Positions 1 to 10,733 of a stretch of 16,409 nucleotides of DNA are shown piece by piece. The notes under the pieces were generated by a model that saw only the letters and a list, made by a program, of their open reading frames with translations, ran no database searches and was not told the origin of the DNA. The position numbers and the translations under genes are program-made. Each line of letters opens with the position of its first letter. Within the stretch, counting starts at the first letter, position 1. Source of the stretch: Acetobacteraceae bacterium (lineage in GTDB: Bacteria; Pseudomonadota; Alphaproteobacteria; Acetobacterales; Acetobacteraceae); the NCBI GenBank assembly GCA_947478535.1, contig CANJXD010000069.1:1-16409 (forward strand), in the 5' to 3' direction.

Positions 1-1
1 C

Positions 2-862
2 GTCATCCTCGGCGCCGAAGGGGCGCAGACGCTTTCGGGTGGCGATCTCGGCGATACGCTGGATGGCGGGCTCGGCGCGGACAGCCTGGAGGGCGGCCTC
101 GGCGACGACCTGCTGCTGGTCGACAACGCGCTGGACCTGACGAGCGATGCCAGTGGCGCGGATACCGTCATCGCCTCTGCTGGCGTCACGATCGGCGCGG
201 GGATCGAGGTGCTGGTGTTGGTCGGCCCGGCCGGGCAGGGCACCGGCAATGCGGGGGACAATCGGATCATCGGCACCTCGGCCGCCGAGACCCTCTCGGG
301 CGGCGATGGCGGGGATACGCTGATCGGTGGCGGCGGCGCGGATAGTCTGGCGGGCGGTCTCGGGAACGACCTGTATATCCTCTCCGACCCGCTGGCTCTG
401 ATCGCGGAAACCGGCCCCGGCGCCGATACGATCCTCGCCTCGGTGCAGGTGAGCCTGGTCGGCATCTCGATCGAGACGCTGGTGCTGACCGGAAACGATG
501 CGCTGCGCGGCGATGGCAATGGCAACGCCAACCTCATGATCGGCAATGCCGGGGCGAATACGCTGCTGGGCGGGGGTGGTGCCGATACGCTGGATGGCGG
601 GGTGGGCGCGGACCGCCTCACGGGCAATTCGGGAAACGATGTCTTCCTGTTCCGGCTGGATGAGGCCGAGGGCGACCGGGTGATGGATTTCGTCGGCAAT
701 GGCGCCGCGGCGGGGGATGTGTTGCGCTTCGAGGGCTATGGCGCGGGGGTGACGATCACCCTCGTCTCCGGCACCACATGGCTCGTGCAGGGCTCGCTCG
801 GCAGCGACACCATCGTCATCACCGGCGCGCTGGACCCGCTGGCGGATGTCGTGATCGCTTAG
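2..862 (+). CDS. RTX calcium-binding repeat protein, C-terminal part (5' end outside window)
   Basis: The frame is open from the first bases of the window, so the N-terminus is missing. What remains is about 286 residues made of glycine/aspartate-rich nonapeptides (GGxGxDxL type) that fold as a calcium-bound beta-roll. These alternate with a module known from bacterial RTX proteins: a 'GADTVIAS' strand, a 'GIEVLVLVG' strand and 'GNAGDN' leading back into repeats. The module occurs twice here. The last ~100 residues lack repeats and end in a short hydrophobic tail (DVVIA), as is usual for C-terminal type I secretion signals. The protein is expected to be exported by an ABC/MFP/TolC system and to act outside the cell; no such exporter lies in the window. 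Its C-terminal ~170 residues align closely with the end of the next gene, so the two are tandem paralogues. Any catalytic or adhesive domain would be upstream, so its specific function is unknown. Confidence 0.88.
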   Translation, partial: VILGAEGAQTLSGGDLGDTLDGGLGADSLEGGLGDDLLLVDNALDLTSDASGADTVIASAGVTIGAGIEVLVLVGPAGQGTGNAGDNRIIGTSAAETLSGGDGGDTLIGGGGADSLAGGLGNDLYILSDPLALIAETGPGADTILASVQVSLVGISIETLVLTGNDALRGDGNGNANLMIGNAGANTLLGGGGADTLDGGVGADRLTGNSGNDVFLFRLDEAEGDRVMDFVGNGAAAGDVLRFEGYGAGVTITLVSGTTWLVQGSLGSDTIVITGALDPLADVVIA

Positions 863-972
863 GGCGGCCCGGCTCCGACCCTGGCGGCCATTGGGTGGAC
901 AAATTTCTTGAGCGGATCGATGCTCCGGCAGGCAAACCCTTCGTGACGGAGGGCTGAGCCGGGAGAGCAGGC

Positions 973-3606
973 ATGGCTGTGGTCGCGGGCGTGGAAAATG
1001 GCCTGGTCGGCGCCGCGGCGCTCGCCGCGCCGCAGCGTTTGACCAGCGCGGATTTCACCATCACGGCCCCTGGCGGCGGCGGTTCCCTGTTCCCCCTCGC
1101 GCCGACCGTGACCCTCACCGGCAGCATCCTCGCCGGAGGCGACGAGGACTACTACGCCTTCACCGCGGTGGCGGGGCAGGTGGTGCTGTGTGACATCGAT
1201 GGCACGACCAATGGGCTTGATTCGAGGCTGGTGATCTTCGTTCCGCCGGTGCCTACGCCAACCATTGCGGGCCTGGACACCATCACCTTCGACACCGGCT
1301 CCTCCACCCTCGCGGACCCGCGCACCCTGTCCAATATCAATGTCAGCGGGGAATGGGTCGTAATGGTGCGGGCCGAGAATACGGCCATGTCCGGGGCGTA
1401 TACACTCCACATCAGCATCATGAACGCGCCCATCCTGTTCTATGGCACGGTGGCGAACGATACGGCCGTCGGCGAGTCCGGCGCCGATACGCTGGCGGGC
1501 TTCGCCCTCGGCACTGCCGCGACCGAAGTTGGCGCGGATGTCCTGGTCGGCGGCATCGGGGGCGACCTGCTGCTCGGCGGTGGCGGCGGCGATTCCCTTT
1601 TCGGGGAGGAGGATGCCGACACGCTCGATGGCGGCGCGGGGGATGACTACCTCGATGGCGGCGTCTCCAACGACCTGCTGACGGGCGGGGCCGGGAATGA
1701 CTGGCTCGATGCCGGGTCCGGGGCCGATACGGCAGATGGCGGAGATGGTGCGGATACGCTGGTGGGATATCTCGGCGCGGACCGGCTGCTGGGTGGCGCC
1801 GGCAATGACGTGATGCGCGGCGATGACGCGGCGTATCAGTTCGGCTCCCATGGCGACACGCTGCGCGGCGAGGCGGGCAATGACCTTCTCGAAGGCGGCT
1901 TTGACCGAGACCGGCTGGAAGGCGGCGCCGGCGATGACACGCTGGTGGGGGACACAGCCGGCCAGGCCGGTGGGGCGAATGCTGGCCGGGATGTGCTGGT
2001 CGGCGGTGCCGGCGCCGATAGCCTCAGCGGCGGCGGGGATGACGACAACCTCTCCGGCGGCAGCGGCGCGGATACCGCGGAAGGTGGCGATGGGGCGGAC
2101 CGGATCTCTGGCGGCGATGGCAACGACCTGCTGTTCGACAGCCTGGCGCTGCTGTCCCCCACCGCCCCCGATGGCAGCCGTGACAGCCTCGATGGCGGCG
2201 CGGGGGCCGATACGCTGCGGGGCGGCTGGGGCGACCGGATGCTGGGCGGTGAGGGCGATGACCAGGTCGAGTTCTGGTCCACCAACCTCGGCACCGCGCC
2301 GCGCCTCGCCAATCTGCTGGACGGCGGCAGCGGCACGGATACCCTGGTCGTCAGGAGCTACACCGACGGCAACATGCGATCGATGTCGCTGGACCAGGTC
2401 TTCGGCGGCGTGGTGCGGCTGACCTTCGGCATCGGCACCACGATGGAGAATGCGGCGCCCCTGGCCTTCTCCGCCCTCGGCTTTGAACGCTTCCTGGTCC
2501 TCGGCACCTCCAGCGCGGCCGATTGGCTCGAAGGCGGGGCGGGTGCGGATACGCTGATGGGCGGTGGCGGGGGCAATGGTGGCCCCGGCGATGTCATCCT
2601 GGGGGGCGCCGGTGATGACGTGCTGACGACGCATGCCGACCCTGACCAGAACCCCGCGCAACTCGGCCCGAACTGGAATGTCTCGCTGCTGGGTGGCGCT
2701 GGGAACGACCGCATTACCATCTCCGGGAACAGCACCACCGGGATCGCCGATGGGGGGGACGGGGATGACCTGATCGTGGTGAATGTCGGCGCCTTCGACC
2801 TGATTCTGCAAGGCGGCGCCGGGGCGGATACGATCATGGACCGCGATGGCGGCGTTCGCCTCGCCGATGGCGGCTCGGGGGATGACTTGCTCATCATCAC
2901 GCGGGACCCGGTTTGGGCGGGGCTTCCCCTGGTGCTGGAGAATTACGGGGAGGGTGACGGCGTCGCTTTCTGGGGCGGCGTCCAGTTCGATTTCACGGGA
3001 TTCGAGCGCCTGTCGATCCGCGGCGAAGCCTCGGCTGACTGGCTCCAGGGCGGCGATGGCGCCGATACGCTGGATGGCGGCGCGGGGGCCGATACGCTGG
3101 CCGGTGGGCTCGGGAATGACCTGCTGGTGGTGGACGCGGCCGGCGACCAGATCTCCGACACCGGCGGCGCCGATACCGTGGCGAGTTCGGTGAACTGGAG
3201 GCTCGGGGCGGGGTTCGAGGCGCTGGTGCTGACCGGCGACGGCTTGTTGCGCGGCGATGGCAACAGCGCCGCCAACCGGCTGGTGGGCAATGCGGGGGCG
3301 AATACCCTGTCCGGTAGCGGTGGCGCGGATACGCTGGATGGCGGGGCGGGCTCGGACTACCTGTATGGCGGCGCGGGGAACGACATTTTCATCCTGCGGC
3401 AAGGCTTCGCGGCCAACGATGCCGTCCTGGATTTCGCCGGCAATGGCGCGGCGTCCGGGGATCGGCTGCGAGTGGAGGACTACGGCACGGGGGTGACCGT
3501 CACACTCGTCGTGGGCGGCATCTGGCGCATCCAGGGCTCGCTCGGCACCGACACCATCATCATCGGGGGCGCCTTCGACCCGCTATTCGACGTGATCTTC
3601 GCCTGA
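973..3606 (+). CDS. RTX calcium-binding protein with PPC-like N-terminal domain
   Basis: An 877-residue protein. Residues ~35-150 resemble a bacterial pre-peptidase C-terminal (PPC) beta-sandwich ('GDEDYYAFTAVAGQ' and a later 'SGAYTLHISI'). From about residue 167 there are roughly 35 RTX nonapeptides by eye, broken by spacer strands. Two spacers near residues 500 and 680 share the pattern 'F-ER-x-S/L...SADWLxGGxGADTL'. The final ~100 residues have no repeats and end in DVIFA, a likely type I secretion signal; no Sec signal peptide is seen. I chose the ATG with a GGGAGAG Shine-Dalgarno about 7 nt upstream. It lies 110 bp after the upstream RTX gene on the same strand, so the two may be co-transcribed. 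There is no protease HExxH, lipase or other catalytic motif. It could be a calcium-dependent surface or biofilm protein, but that role is inference. Confidence 0.9.
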   Translation: MAVVAGVENGLVGAAALAAPQRLTSADFTITAPGGGGSLFPLAPTVTLTGSILAGGDEDYYAFTAVAGQVVLCDIDGTTNGLDSRLVIFVPPVPTPTIAGLDTITFDTGSSTLADPRTLSNINVSGEWVVMVRAENTAMSGAYTLHISIMNAPILFYGTVANDTAVGESGADTLAGFALGTAATEVGADVLVGGIGGDLLLGGGGGDSLFGEEDADTLDGGAGDDYLDGGVSNDLLTGGAGNDWLDAGSGADTADGGDGADTLVGYLGADRLLGGAGNDVMRGDDAAYQFGSHGDTLRGEAGNDLLEGGFDRDRLEGGAGDDTLVGDTAGQAGGANAGRDVLVGGAGADSLSGGGDDDNLSGGSGADTAEGGDGADRISGGDGNDLLFDSLALLSPTAPDGSRDSLDGGAGADTLRGGWGDRMLGGEGDDQVEFWSTNLGTAPRLANLLDGGSGTDTLVVRSYTDGNMRSMSLDQVFGGVVRLTFGIGTTMENAAPLAFSALGFERFLVLGTSSAADWLEGGAGADTLMGGGGGNGGPGDVILGGAGDDVLTTHADPDQNPAQLGPNWNVSLLGGAGNDRITISGNSTTGIADGGDGDDLIVVNVGAFDLILQGGAGADTIMDRDGGVRLADGGSGDDLLIITRDPVWAGLPLVLENYGEGDGVAFWGGVQFDFTGFERLSIRGEASADWLQGGDGADTLDGGAGADTLAGGLGNDLLVVDAAGDQISDTGGADTVASSVNWRLGAGFEALVLTGDGLLRGDGNSAANRLVGNAGANTLSGSGGADTLDGGAGSDYLYGGAGNDIFILRQGFAANDAVLDFAGNGAASGDRLRVEDYGTGVTVTLVVGGIWRIQGSLGTDTIIIGGAFDPLFDVIFA
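1471..3393 (+). repeat. RTX nonapeptide repeat array (coding)
   Basis: Degenerate 27-bp coding units of the form GGC-GGC/GCG-x-GGC-x-GAT/GAC-x-CTG-x encode the GGxGxDxLx calcium-binding nonapeptides. About 35 units are visible, interrupted by non-repeat spacers. Units differ enough at nucleotide level that this is an old array rather than a recent tandem expansion. The composition also keeps several other frames free of stops. Confidence 0.85.
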
Positions 3607-3686
3607 GGCAGCGAAGCCGAGGGCTTACCCTTGCCCAATCGCTGGCTTGGCGGCAGGGTCCGGCCCACTCAGCAGGAAGTCCGGCC

Positions 3687-4763
3687 ATGGCCCCTCGGAA
3701 CAAGTATCGGATCGCCGTCATCCCCGGGGATGGCATCGGCAAGGAGACGACGCCCGAGGGGCTGCGCGTGCTGGACGCCGCCGCGCGCCGCTTCGGCTTC
3801 GACCTCGAACTCAAGCACTATGACTGGTCCTGCGAGACCTATGCCGCCACGGGCAAGATGATGCCCGATGACGGCCTCGACCAGCTGCGGGACAGCGACA
3901 GTGTGTTCCTCGGCGCCGTCGGCTGGCCCGGCGTGCCGGACCATGTCTCGCTCTGGGGCCTGCTGATCCCGATCCGCCGTGGCTTCGACCAGTATGTGAA
4001 TTTGCGGCCGTGCAAGTTGCTGCCGGGTTCGGTCTCGCCGCTCGCCAATCGCGGGCCGGCGGATATCGATTTCTACGTGGTGCGGGAGAATACCGAGGGC
4101 GAATACAGCAGCGTCGGCGGGCGGATGTTCCCCGGCACGGACCGCGAATTCGTCTCCCAGCAGTCGATCATGACGCGCATCGGCTGCGACCGCGTCATGA
4201 AATACGCCTTCGAACTGGCGATGACCCGCAAGCGCCGGAAGCTGACCAGCGCCACCAAGTCCAACGGCATCACCTTCACCATGCCCTTCTGGGATGAGCG
4301 TTTCGCGGCGATGGCGAAGCACTACCCGGAAGTGGCGACGAACGAATTCCACATCGACATCCTCTGCGCGCATTTCGTGCAGCATCCCGATTGGTTCGAT
4401 GTGGTGGTGGGCTCCAACCTGTTCGGCGATATCCTCTCCGACCTCGGCCCGGCCGTGGCGGGCTCCATCGGCATCGCCGCCTCGGCCAACATCAACCCGG
4501 AAAAGACCGCGCCTTCCATGTTCGAGCCCGTGCATGGCAGCGCGCCGGATATCGCGGGCAAGTGGATCGCCAACCCGATCGGGCAGATCTGGTCGGGCGC
4601 GATGATGCTGGAACACCTGGGGGAGAAGGCGGCGGCGGACTGCATCGTGCAGACCATCGAGAAGCTGCTCGGCGAAGGCGGCCCGCGGACGCGGGACATG
4701 GGCGGGCAGGCCGGCACCGTCGATGTCGGCAAGGCGATCGCGGAGGCGGTGGCCAGGAGCTGA
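3687..4763 (+). CDS. ttuC: Tartrate dehydrogenase / D-malate dehydrogenase family enzyme
   Basis: A 358-residue enzyme of the isocitrate/isopropylmalate dehydrogenase superfamily, closest by motif to tartrate dehydrogenase/decarboxylase (TtuC) and D-malate dehydrogenase (DmlA). These are cytoplasmic NAD- and divalent-metal-dependent beta-hydroxyacid oxidative decarboxylases. Seen: GDGIGKE near residues 14-20, the substrate-binding 'NLRPCK' near 105-110, 'RENTEGEYSS' with the catalytic-type Tyr140, 'KSNG' with Lys191, metal-binding-type Asp224, Asp248 and Asp252, and 'FEPVHGSAPDIAGK' near 279-292. All expected active-site residues are present and the length is normal. An AGGAAG Shine-Dalgarno sits 7 nt before the ATG. 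The gene is 80 bp after the RTX gene and converges on benE across a hairpin-rich spacer. Sequence alone does not separate L-tartrate, meso-tartrate, D-malate and isopropylmalate activity, and no leuCD or other tartrate genes are beside it. Confidence 0.92.
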   Translation: MAPRNKYRIAVIPGDGIGKETTPEGLRVLDAAARRFGFDLELKHYDWSCETYAATGKMMPDDGLDQLRDSDSVFLGAVGWPGVPDHVSLWGLLIPIRRGFDQYVNLRPCKLLPGSVSPLANRGPADIDFYVVRENTEGEYSSVGGRMFPGTDREFVSQQSIMTRIGCDRVMKYAFELAMTRKRRKLTSATKSNGITFTMPFWDERFAAMAKHYPEVATNEFHIDILCAHFVQHPDWFDVVVGSNLFGDILSDLGPAVAGSIGIAASANINPEKTAPSMFEPVHGSAPDIAGKWIANPIGQIWSGAMMLEHLGEKAAADCIVQTIEKLLGEGGPRTRDMGGQAGTVDVGKAIAEAVARS

Positions 4764-4789
4764 TACGAAGCGCAGGAAGACCGGGGCGG

Positions 4790-4859
4790 CGGCCCGACGG
4801 GCCGAGCGCCCGAATGGGCGCCGCGGCTTATGCCGCGAAGCCAAGCGGCCGGAGGCCGC
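4790..4859. terminator. Cluster of four perfect GC hairpins between convergent genes
   Basis: Four consecutive perfect inverted repeats, each with a 6-bp stem, fill the spacer between the stop codons of ttuC and benE. They are CGGCCC/GAC/GGGCCG (4790-4804), GCGCCC/GAAT/GGGCGC (4806-4821), CGCGGC/TTAT/GCCGCG (4822-4837) and GCGGCC/GGA/GGCCGC (4845-4859). None has a U tract on either strand. Position between convergent genes suggests a bidirectional transcription stop or 3'-end barrier; how termination would work without a U tract is unknown. Confidence 0.6.
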
Positions 4860-4876
4860 GCCCGGCGCCTGAGGGT

Positions 4877-6061
4877 CTATGGTCCCAATGGACGCACCAA
4901 GCGGGCGAGGGCCATCACGGCCCCGCCCGCCAGCAGCCCCCAAAAGGCGCCGCCGATCCCGAACAGCGTGAGGCCGGAGGCGGTGACCAGGAAGGTCACC
5001 ACCGCCGCCTCCCGGTCCTGCGGGTCCGCGAGGCCGGCGACGACGGCGCCGCCGAAGGACCCCAGCAGCGCCAGGCCCGCCACCGCCTGGATCAGCAACG
5101 GCGGCGCGGCGGCGACCAGCCCGGCAGCACCCCCCGCCATCAGCCCGAAGGCCACATAGCCCGCGCCCGCCACCACCGCCGCCCACCAGCGGCGGGACCG
5201 GTCCTGATGCGCGGTATCCCCGGCGCAGAGCGCGGCGGTGATCGCCGCCAGGTTCACCCCATGCCCGCCGAGCGGCGCCGCCGCCAGGCTGAACAGCGCC
5301 GTCGTGGTGAACAGCGGCCCGGGTTCCGGCCGGAAGCCATTGGCGTTCAGCACCGCCATGCCGGGGATGTTCTGCGACGCCATCGCCACCAGGAACAGCG
5401 GCAGGGCGAGCCCGACCATCGCCGTGGCGTCGAATGCCGGCAGCACCAGGATGGGGGTGGGGGCGAGGCTGAAATCCCCCAGTGCCGGCGCTGTCCACCA
5501 CAGCAGCCCCACTGTCACCAGCACCGCCGCCGGCACCGCCAGCAGCTTCTGCACCCGGCCCACCACCAGCCAGACCAGCACCACCGGCAGGGCCAGGGCC
5601 GGAAACTCCTGCACCGCCCGGACCGGCGCCAGGCACAGCCCGAACAGCACGCCGGCCAGCATGGCATTGGCGATCGGTGGTGGAATGCGCGCCACCGCGC
5701 GGCCCAGCGGCCGCCACAGCCCGGCCAGCAGCACCAGCCCCGCCGCTGCCAGGAATGCGCCGACCGCCACGGGAAACCCGCCCTCCGGCAGCGCCGATCC
5801 CGCCAGCAGCGCCGCCCCCGGCGTGGACCAGGCGACGGTGATCGGCATCCGCCGCCGGATGCTGAGCAGCATGCCGCAGAGCCCCATGGCGATCGACAGC
5901 GCCATCAGCCCGGAGGCCGCCTGCGCCGGGGTGGCGCCGACCGCCGTCAGCCCCTGCAACACCACGGCGAAGGAGGAGGCGAAGCCCACGAAGGCGGCGA
6001 GCAGGCCCGCCGAGACGGCCTGGGGCGAGGGGGATGAGACCATGCGGGGCTTGTGAACCAC
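4877..6061 (-). CDS. benE: BenE family benzoate/aromatic acid:proton symporter
   Basis: A 394-residue, very hydrophobic inner-membrane protein with about 11-12 predicted membrane segments. BenE-family hallmarks include 'FASSFAVVLQGL' in the first helix, 'ITVAWSTPGAALL', 'PPPIANAMLAGVLF', 'ASQNIPGMAVLNANGF' and 'PLGGHGVNLAAITAALCAG'. The family imports benzoate or related aromatic acids with protons. I used the GTG start because GAGGG lies 5 nt upstream. An in-frame ATG six codons later (6043) is possible but has no better ribosome site. It is 30 bp downstream of the response regulator gene on the same strand, so read-through or co-transcription is likely and the two-component system may control it. 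No benzoate catabolic (benABCD, box) genes are in the window, so the real substrate is uncertain. Confidence 0.93.
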   Translation of the reverse strand: MVHKPRMVSSPSPQAVSAGLLAAFVGFASSFAVVLQGLTAVGATPAQAASGLMALSIAMGLCGMLLSIRRRMPITVAWSTPGAALLAGSALPEGGFPVAVGAFLAAAGLVLLAGLWRPLGRAVARIPPPIANAMLAGVLFGLCLAPVRAVQEFPALALPVVLVWLVVGRVQKLLAVPAAVLVTVGLLWWTAPALGDFSLAPTPILVLPAFDATAMVGLALPLFLVAMASQNIPGMAVLNANGFRPEPGPLFTTTALFSLAAAPLGGHGVNLAAITAALCAGDTAHQDRSRRWWAAVVAGAGYVAFGLMAGGAAGLVAAAPPLLIQAVAGLALLGSFGGAVVAGLADPQDREAAVVTFLVTASGLTLFGIGGAFWGLLAGGAVMALARLVRPLGP

Positions 6062-6062
6062 C

Positions 6063-6078
6063 GCCGCCCTCAGGCGGC
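6063..6078 (-). promoter_or_regulatory. Hairpin covering the benE ribosome-binding site
   Basis: A perfect 6-bp stem with a 4-nt loop, read on the - strand as GCCGCC/TGAG/GGCGGC, lies between the response regulator stop and the benE GTG start. The candidate Shine-Dalgarno GAGGG (6071-6067) is in the loop and the start of the 3' arm, so folding would partly hide it. It may also act as a weak intergenic terminator. The structure is visible; a regulatory role is inference. Confidence 0.4.
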
Positions 6079-6091
6079 AAGGTTTGGCGGT

Positions 6092-6850
6092 TCAGCCGGC
6101 CTCGGGGTCGAACAGATACCCCACGCCGCGCACCGTGCGGATCGCCATGGGGCGGGAGGAATTGCGTTCCAGCTTCCGCCGCAGTCGCATGATCCGCAGG
6201 TCAATGGCGCGGTCGAAGGCTTCCGGTTCCTCATCGCCCGAGGTGCGTTCCAGAAGCCAGTCCCGGTGCAGGGCGCGGTTCGGATTCTCGACGAACAGCG
6301 TCAGCAGGGCGAATTCGCTGGCGGTCAGCGTATCCTCCTTGCCGTCGGCGGTGGTCAGCAGGCCGCGCTTCGGGTCGAAGAAGGCGGCGCCCATCCGCAC
6401 CCGGCCGGCGGGGATGGCCTCCGGCCGCGCGACGGCGGCGGCGGCGGTCTGCCCGGGGCCGGCACCCTCGGCATTGGCGCGGCGCATCACGGCGCGGATT
6501 CGAGCCAGCAATTCGCGAGGCTCGAACGGCTTGGTGATGTAGTCATCGGCCCCGGATTCGAGGCCAACCACCCGGTCCACCAGGTCATTCGCCGCCGTCA
6601 GCATGATGATGCCGACCAGGGGCGACACGCCGCGGAGCCAGCGGGCGAGGGCGAAGCCATCCTCCCCGCCGGGCAGGCCGACATCCATCAGCACGGCATC
6701 CGGCATGGCGCCGGCGATGGCGGCGCGGAAGGCGGTGCCGTCGGCCACGCCCTGCACCTCGAAGCCCTGGTTGCCGAGATAGGCGCAGACCGTCTCCCGC
6801 TGGAAGGGGTCGTCCTCCACCACCAGAAGATTGGTTGTACCACCGGCCAT
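6092..6850 (-). CDS. OmpR-family DNA-binding response regulator
   Basis: A 252-residue response regulator. The receiver domain (residues ~6-125) has the acidic pair Asp13/Asp14, phospho-acceptor Asp56 in 'LMDVGLP', Thr85 in 'MLTA' and Lys107 in 'YITKPFEPRELLARI'. After a ~40-residue Ala/Pro/Gly-rich linker comes a winged-helix Trans_reg_C domain (~165-250) with 'LTASEFALLTLFVENP', 'RAIDLRIMRLRRKLE' and 'IRTVRGVGYLF', the OmpR/PhoB signature. The ATG chosen begins directly at the receiver fold. The open frame runs 38 codons further upstream, but that part is Gly/Ala-rich without receiver character and would invade the divergent promoter. The ribosome site is weak (AAGGGA ~13 nt away). It is divergent from a hybrid histidine kinase, its probable partner, and upstream of benE, a possible target. 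Confidence 0.93.
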   Translation of the reverse strand: MAGGTTNLLVVEDDPFQRETVCAYLGNQGFEVQGVADGTAFRAAIAGAMPDAVLMDVGLPGGEDGFALARWLRGVSPLVGIIMLTAANDLVDRVVGLESGADDYITKPFEPRELLARIRAVMRRANAEGAGPGQTAAAAVARPEAIPAGRVRMGAAFFDPKRGLLTTADGKEDTLTASEFALLTLFVENPNRALHRDWLLERTSGDEEPEAFDRAIDLRIMRLRRKLERNSSRPMAIRTVRGVGYLFDPEAG

Positions 6851-6924
6851 TATTCGAAGGCATCCCTTTGCACGGCCTGGTTGTGCTGGCGACCCCTCCT
6901 GGGCCGACTCCGCAGCAACCCGAC

Positions 6925-6961
6925 GAAACAGTTGAAACAAACAGCCCCCTGGCGCGAAACA
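6925..6961. promoter_or_regulatory. Three GAAACA direct repeats in the divergent regulator/kinase spacer
   Basis: GAAACA occurs at 6925-6930, 6934-6939 and 6956-6961, spaced 9 and 22 bp, in the only A-rich part of the 143-bp region between the response regulator and kinase starts. OmpR-family regulators usually bind direct repeats, so this is a candidate autoregulatory site. The 9-bp spacing is shorter than the common 10-11 bp. No convincing -35/-10 pair is evident nearby, apart from a possible TTGAAA at 6932. Confidence 0.35.
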
Positions 6962-6993
6962 CAAGCAGGCGCCTGATCTGGCATTCTCCTCCG

Positions 6994-10566
<3,573 letters not shown>

Positions 10567-10577
10567 ACGGCCTCATA

Positions 10578-10713
10578 CCAACCGCCGCTTTCAGCGCCTG
10601 GTTGGGAGGATTTTCAAGCCATCCAGCGCCGGGCGGTCCGACCGGGACCTTGGCTCGCCGGGTTTCCGGCGGGCCGTATTCGCGGCCTCGGCCACCGATG
10701 GTGGCCGCAGGCC
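10578..10713. terminator. Hairpin cluster after the kinase gene, in a convergent spacer
   Basis: The 167-bp spacer between the kinase stop and the stop of the small - strand gene holds four inverted repeats. They are CCAACC...GGTTGG (10578-10605, with an inner CGCT/AGCG and a following TTTTC at 10611), GGTCC/GGACC (10635-10649), CGCCGG/GTTT/CCGGCG (10656-10671), and a strong CGGCCACC/GAT/GGTGGCCG hairpin (10689-10707). The last extends to 10684-10713 through GGCCT/AGGCC with one bulged C. The first most resembles an intrinsic terminator for the kinase. The last is symmetrical enough to serve both strands. Confidence 0.55.
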
Positions 10714-10733
10714 ATTCCGTGCCGCCGTGGGTA

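Noticed and set aside
863..972. Promoter search between the two RTX genes (A/T patch at 899-911)
   Set aside because: A TTGAGC and a small GAGC/GCTC inverted repeat are present but no matching -10 element at proper spacing was found.
1471..3393. CRISPR-like or satellite repeat array suggested by 27-bp periodicity
   Set aside because: The units are degenerate, in frame and encode GGxGxDxLx nonapeptides; there are no identical repeats with unique spacers.
859..3402. 847-codon open frame antisense to the RTX gene
   Set aside because: RTX codons (GGC, GCG, GAT, CTG) rarely give stops in other frames; the product is a low-complexity Ala/Arg/Ile-rich sequence repeating with the nonapeptide period and matches no protein family.
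3614..3626. AAGCC/GAG/GGCTT hairpin after the second RTX gene
   Set aside because: Only 5 bp, no U tract; too weak to call a terminator in this base composition.
4391..6037. 548-codon + strand frame
   Set aside because: Overlaps ttuC out of frame and benE antisense; Arg/Gln/Pro-rich with no family features.
3669..6080. 803-codon - strand frame running antisense to ttuC and out of frame through benE
   Set aside because: It spans two genuine genes and the convergent spacer and encodes Gly/Ala/Arg-rich nonsense; the membrane-protein frame of benE is clearly the coding one.
6835..6993. Kinase start 53 codons upstream
   Set aside because: Would overlap the start of the divergent regulator and consume the shared promoter; the extension lacks domain character.
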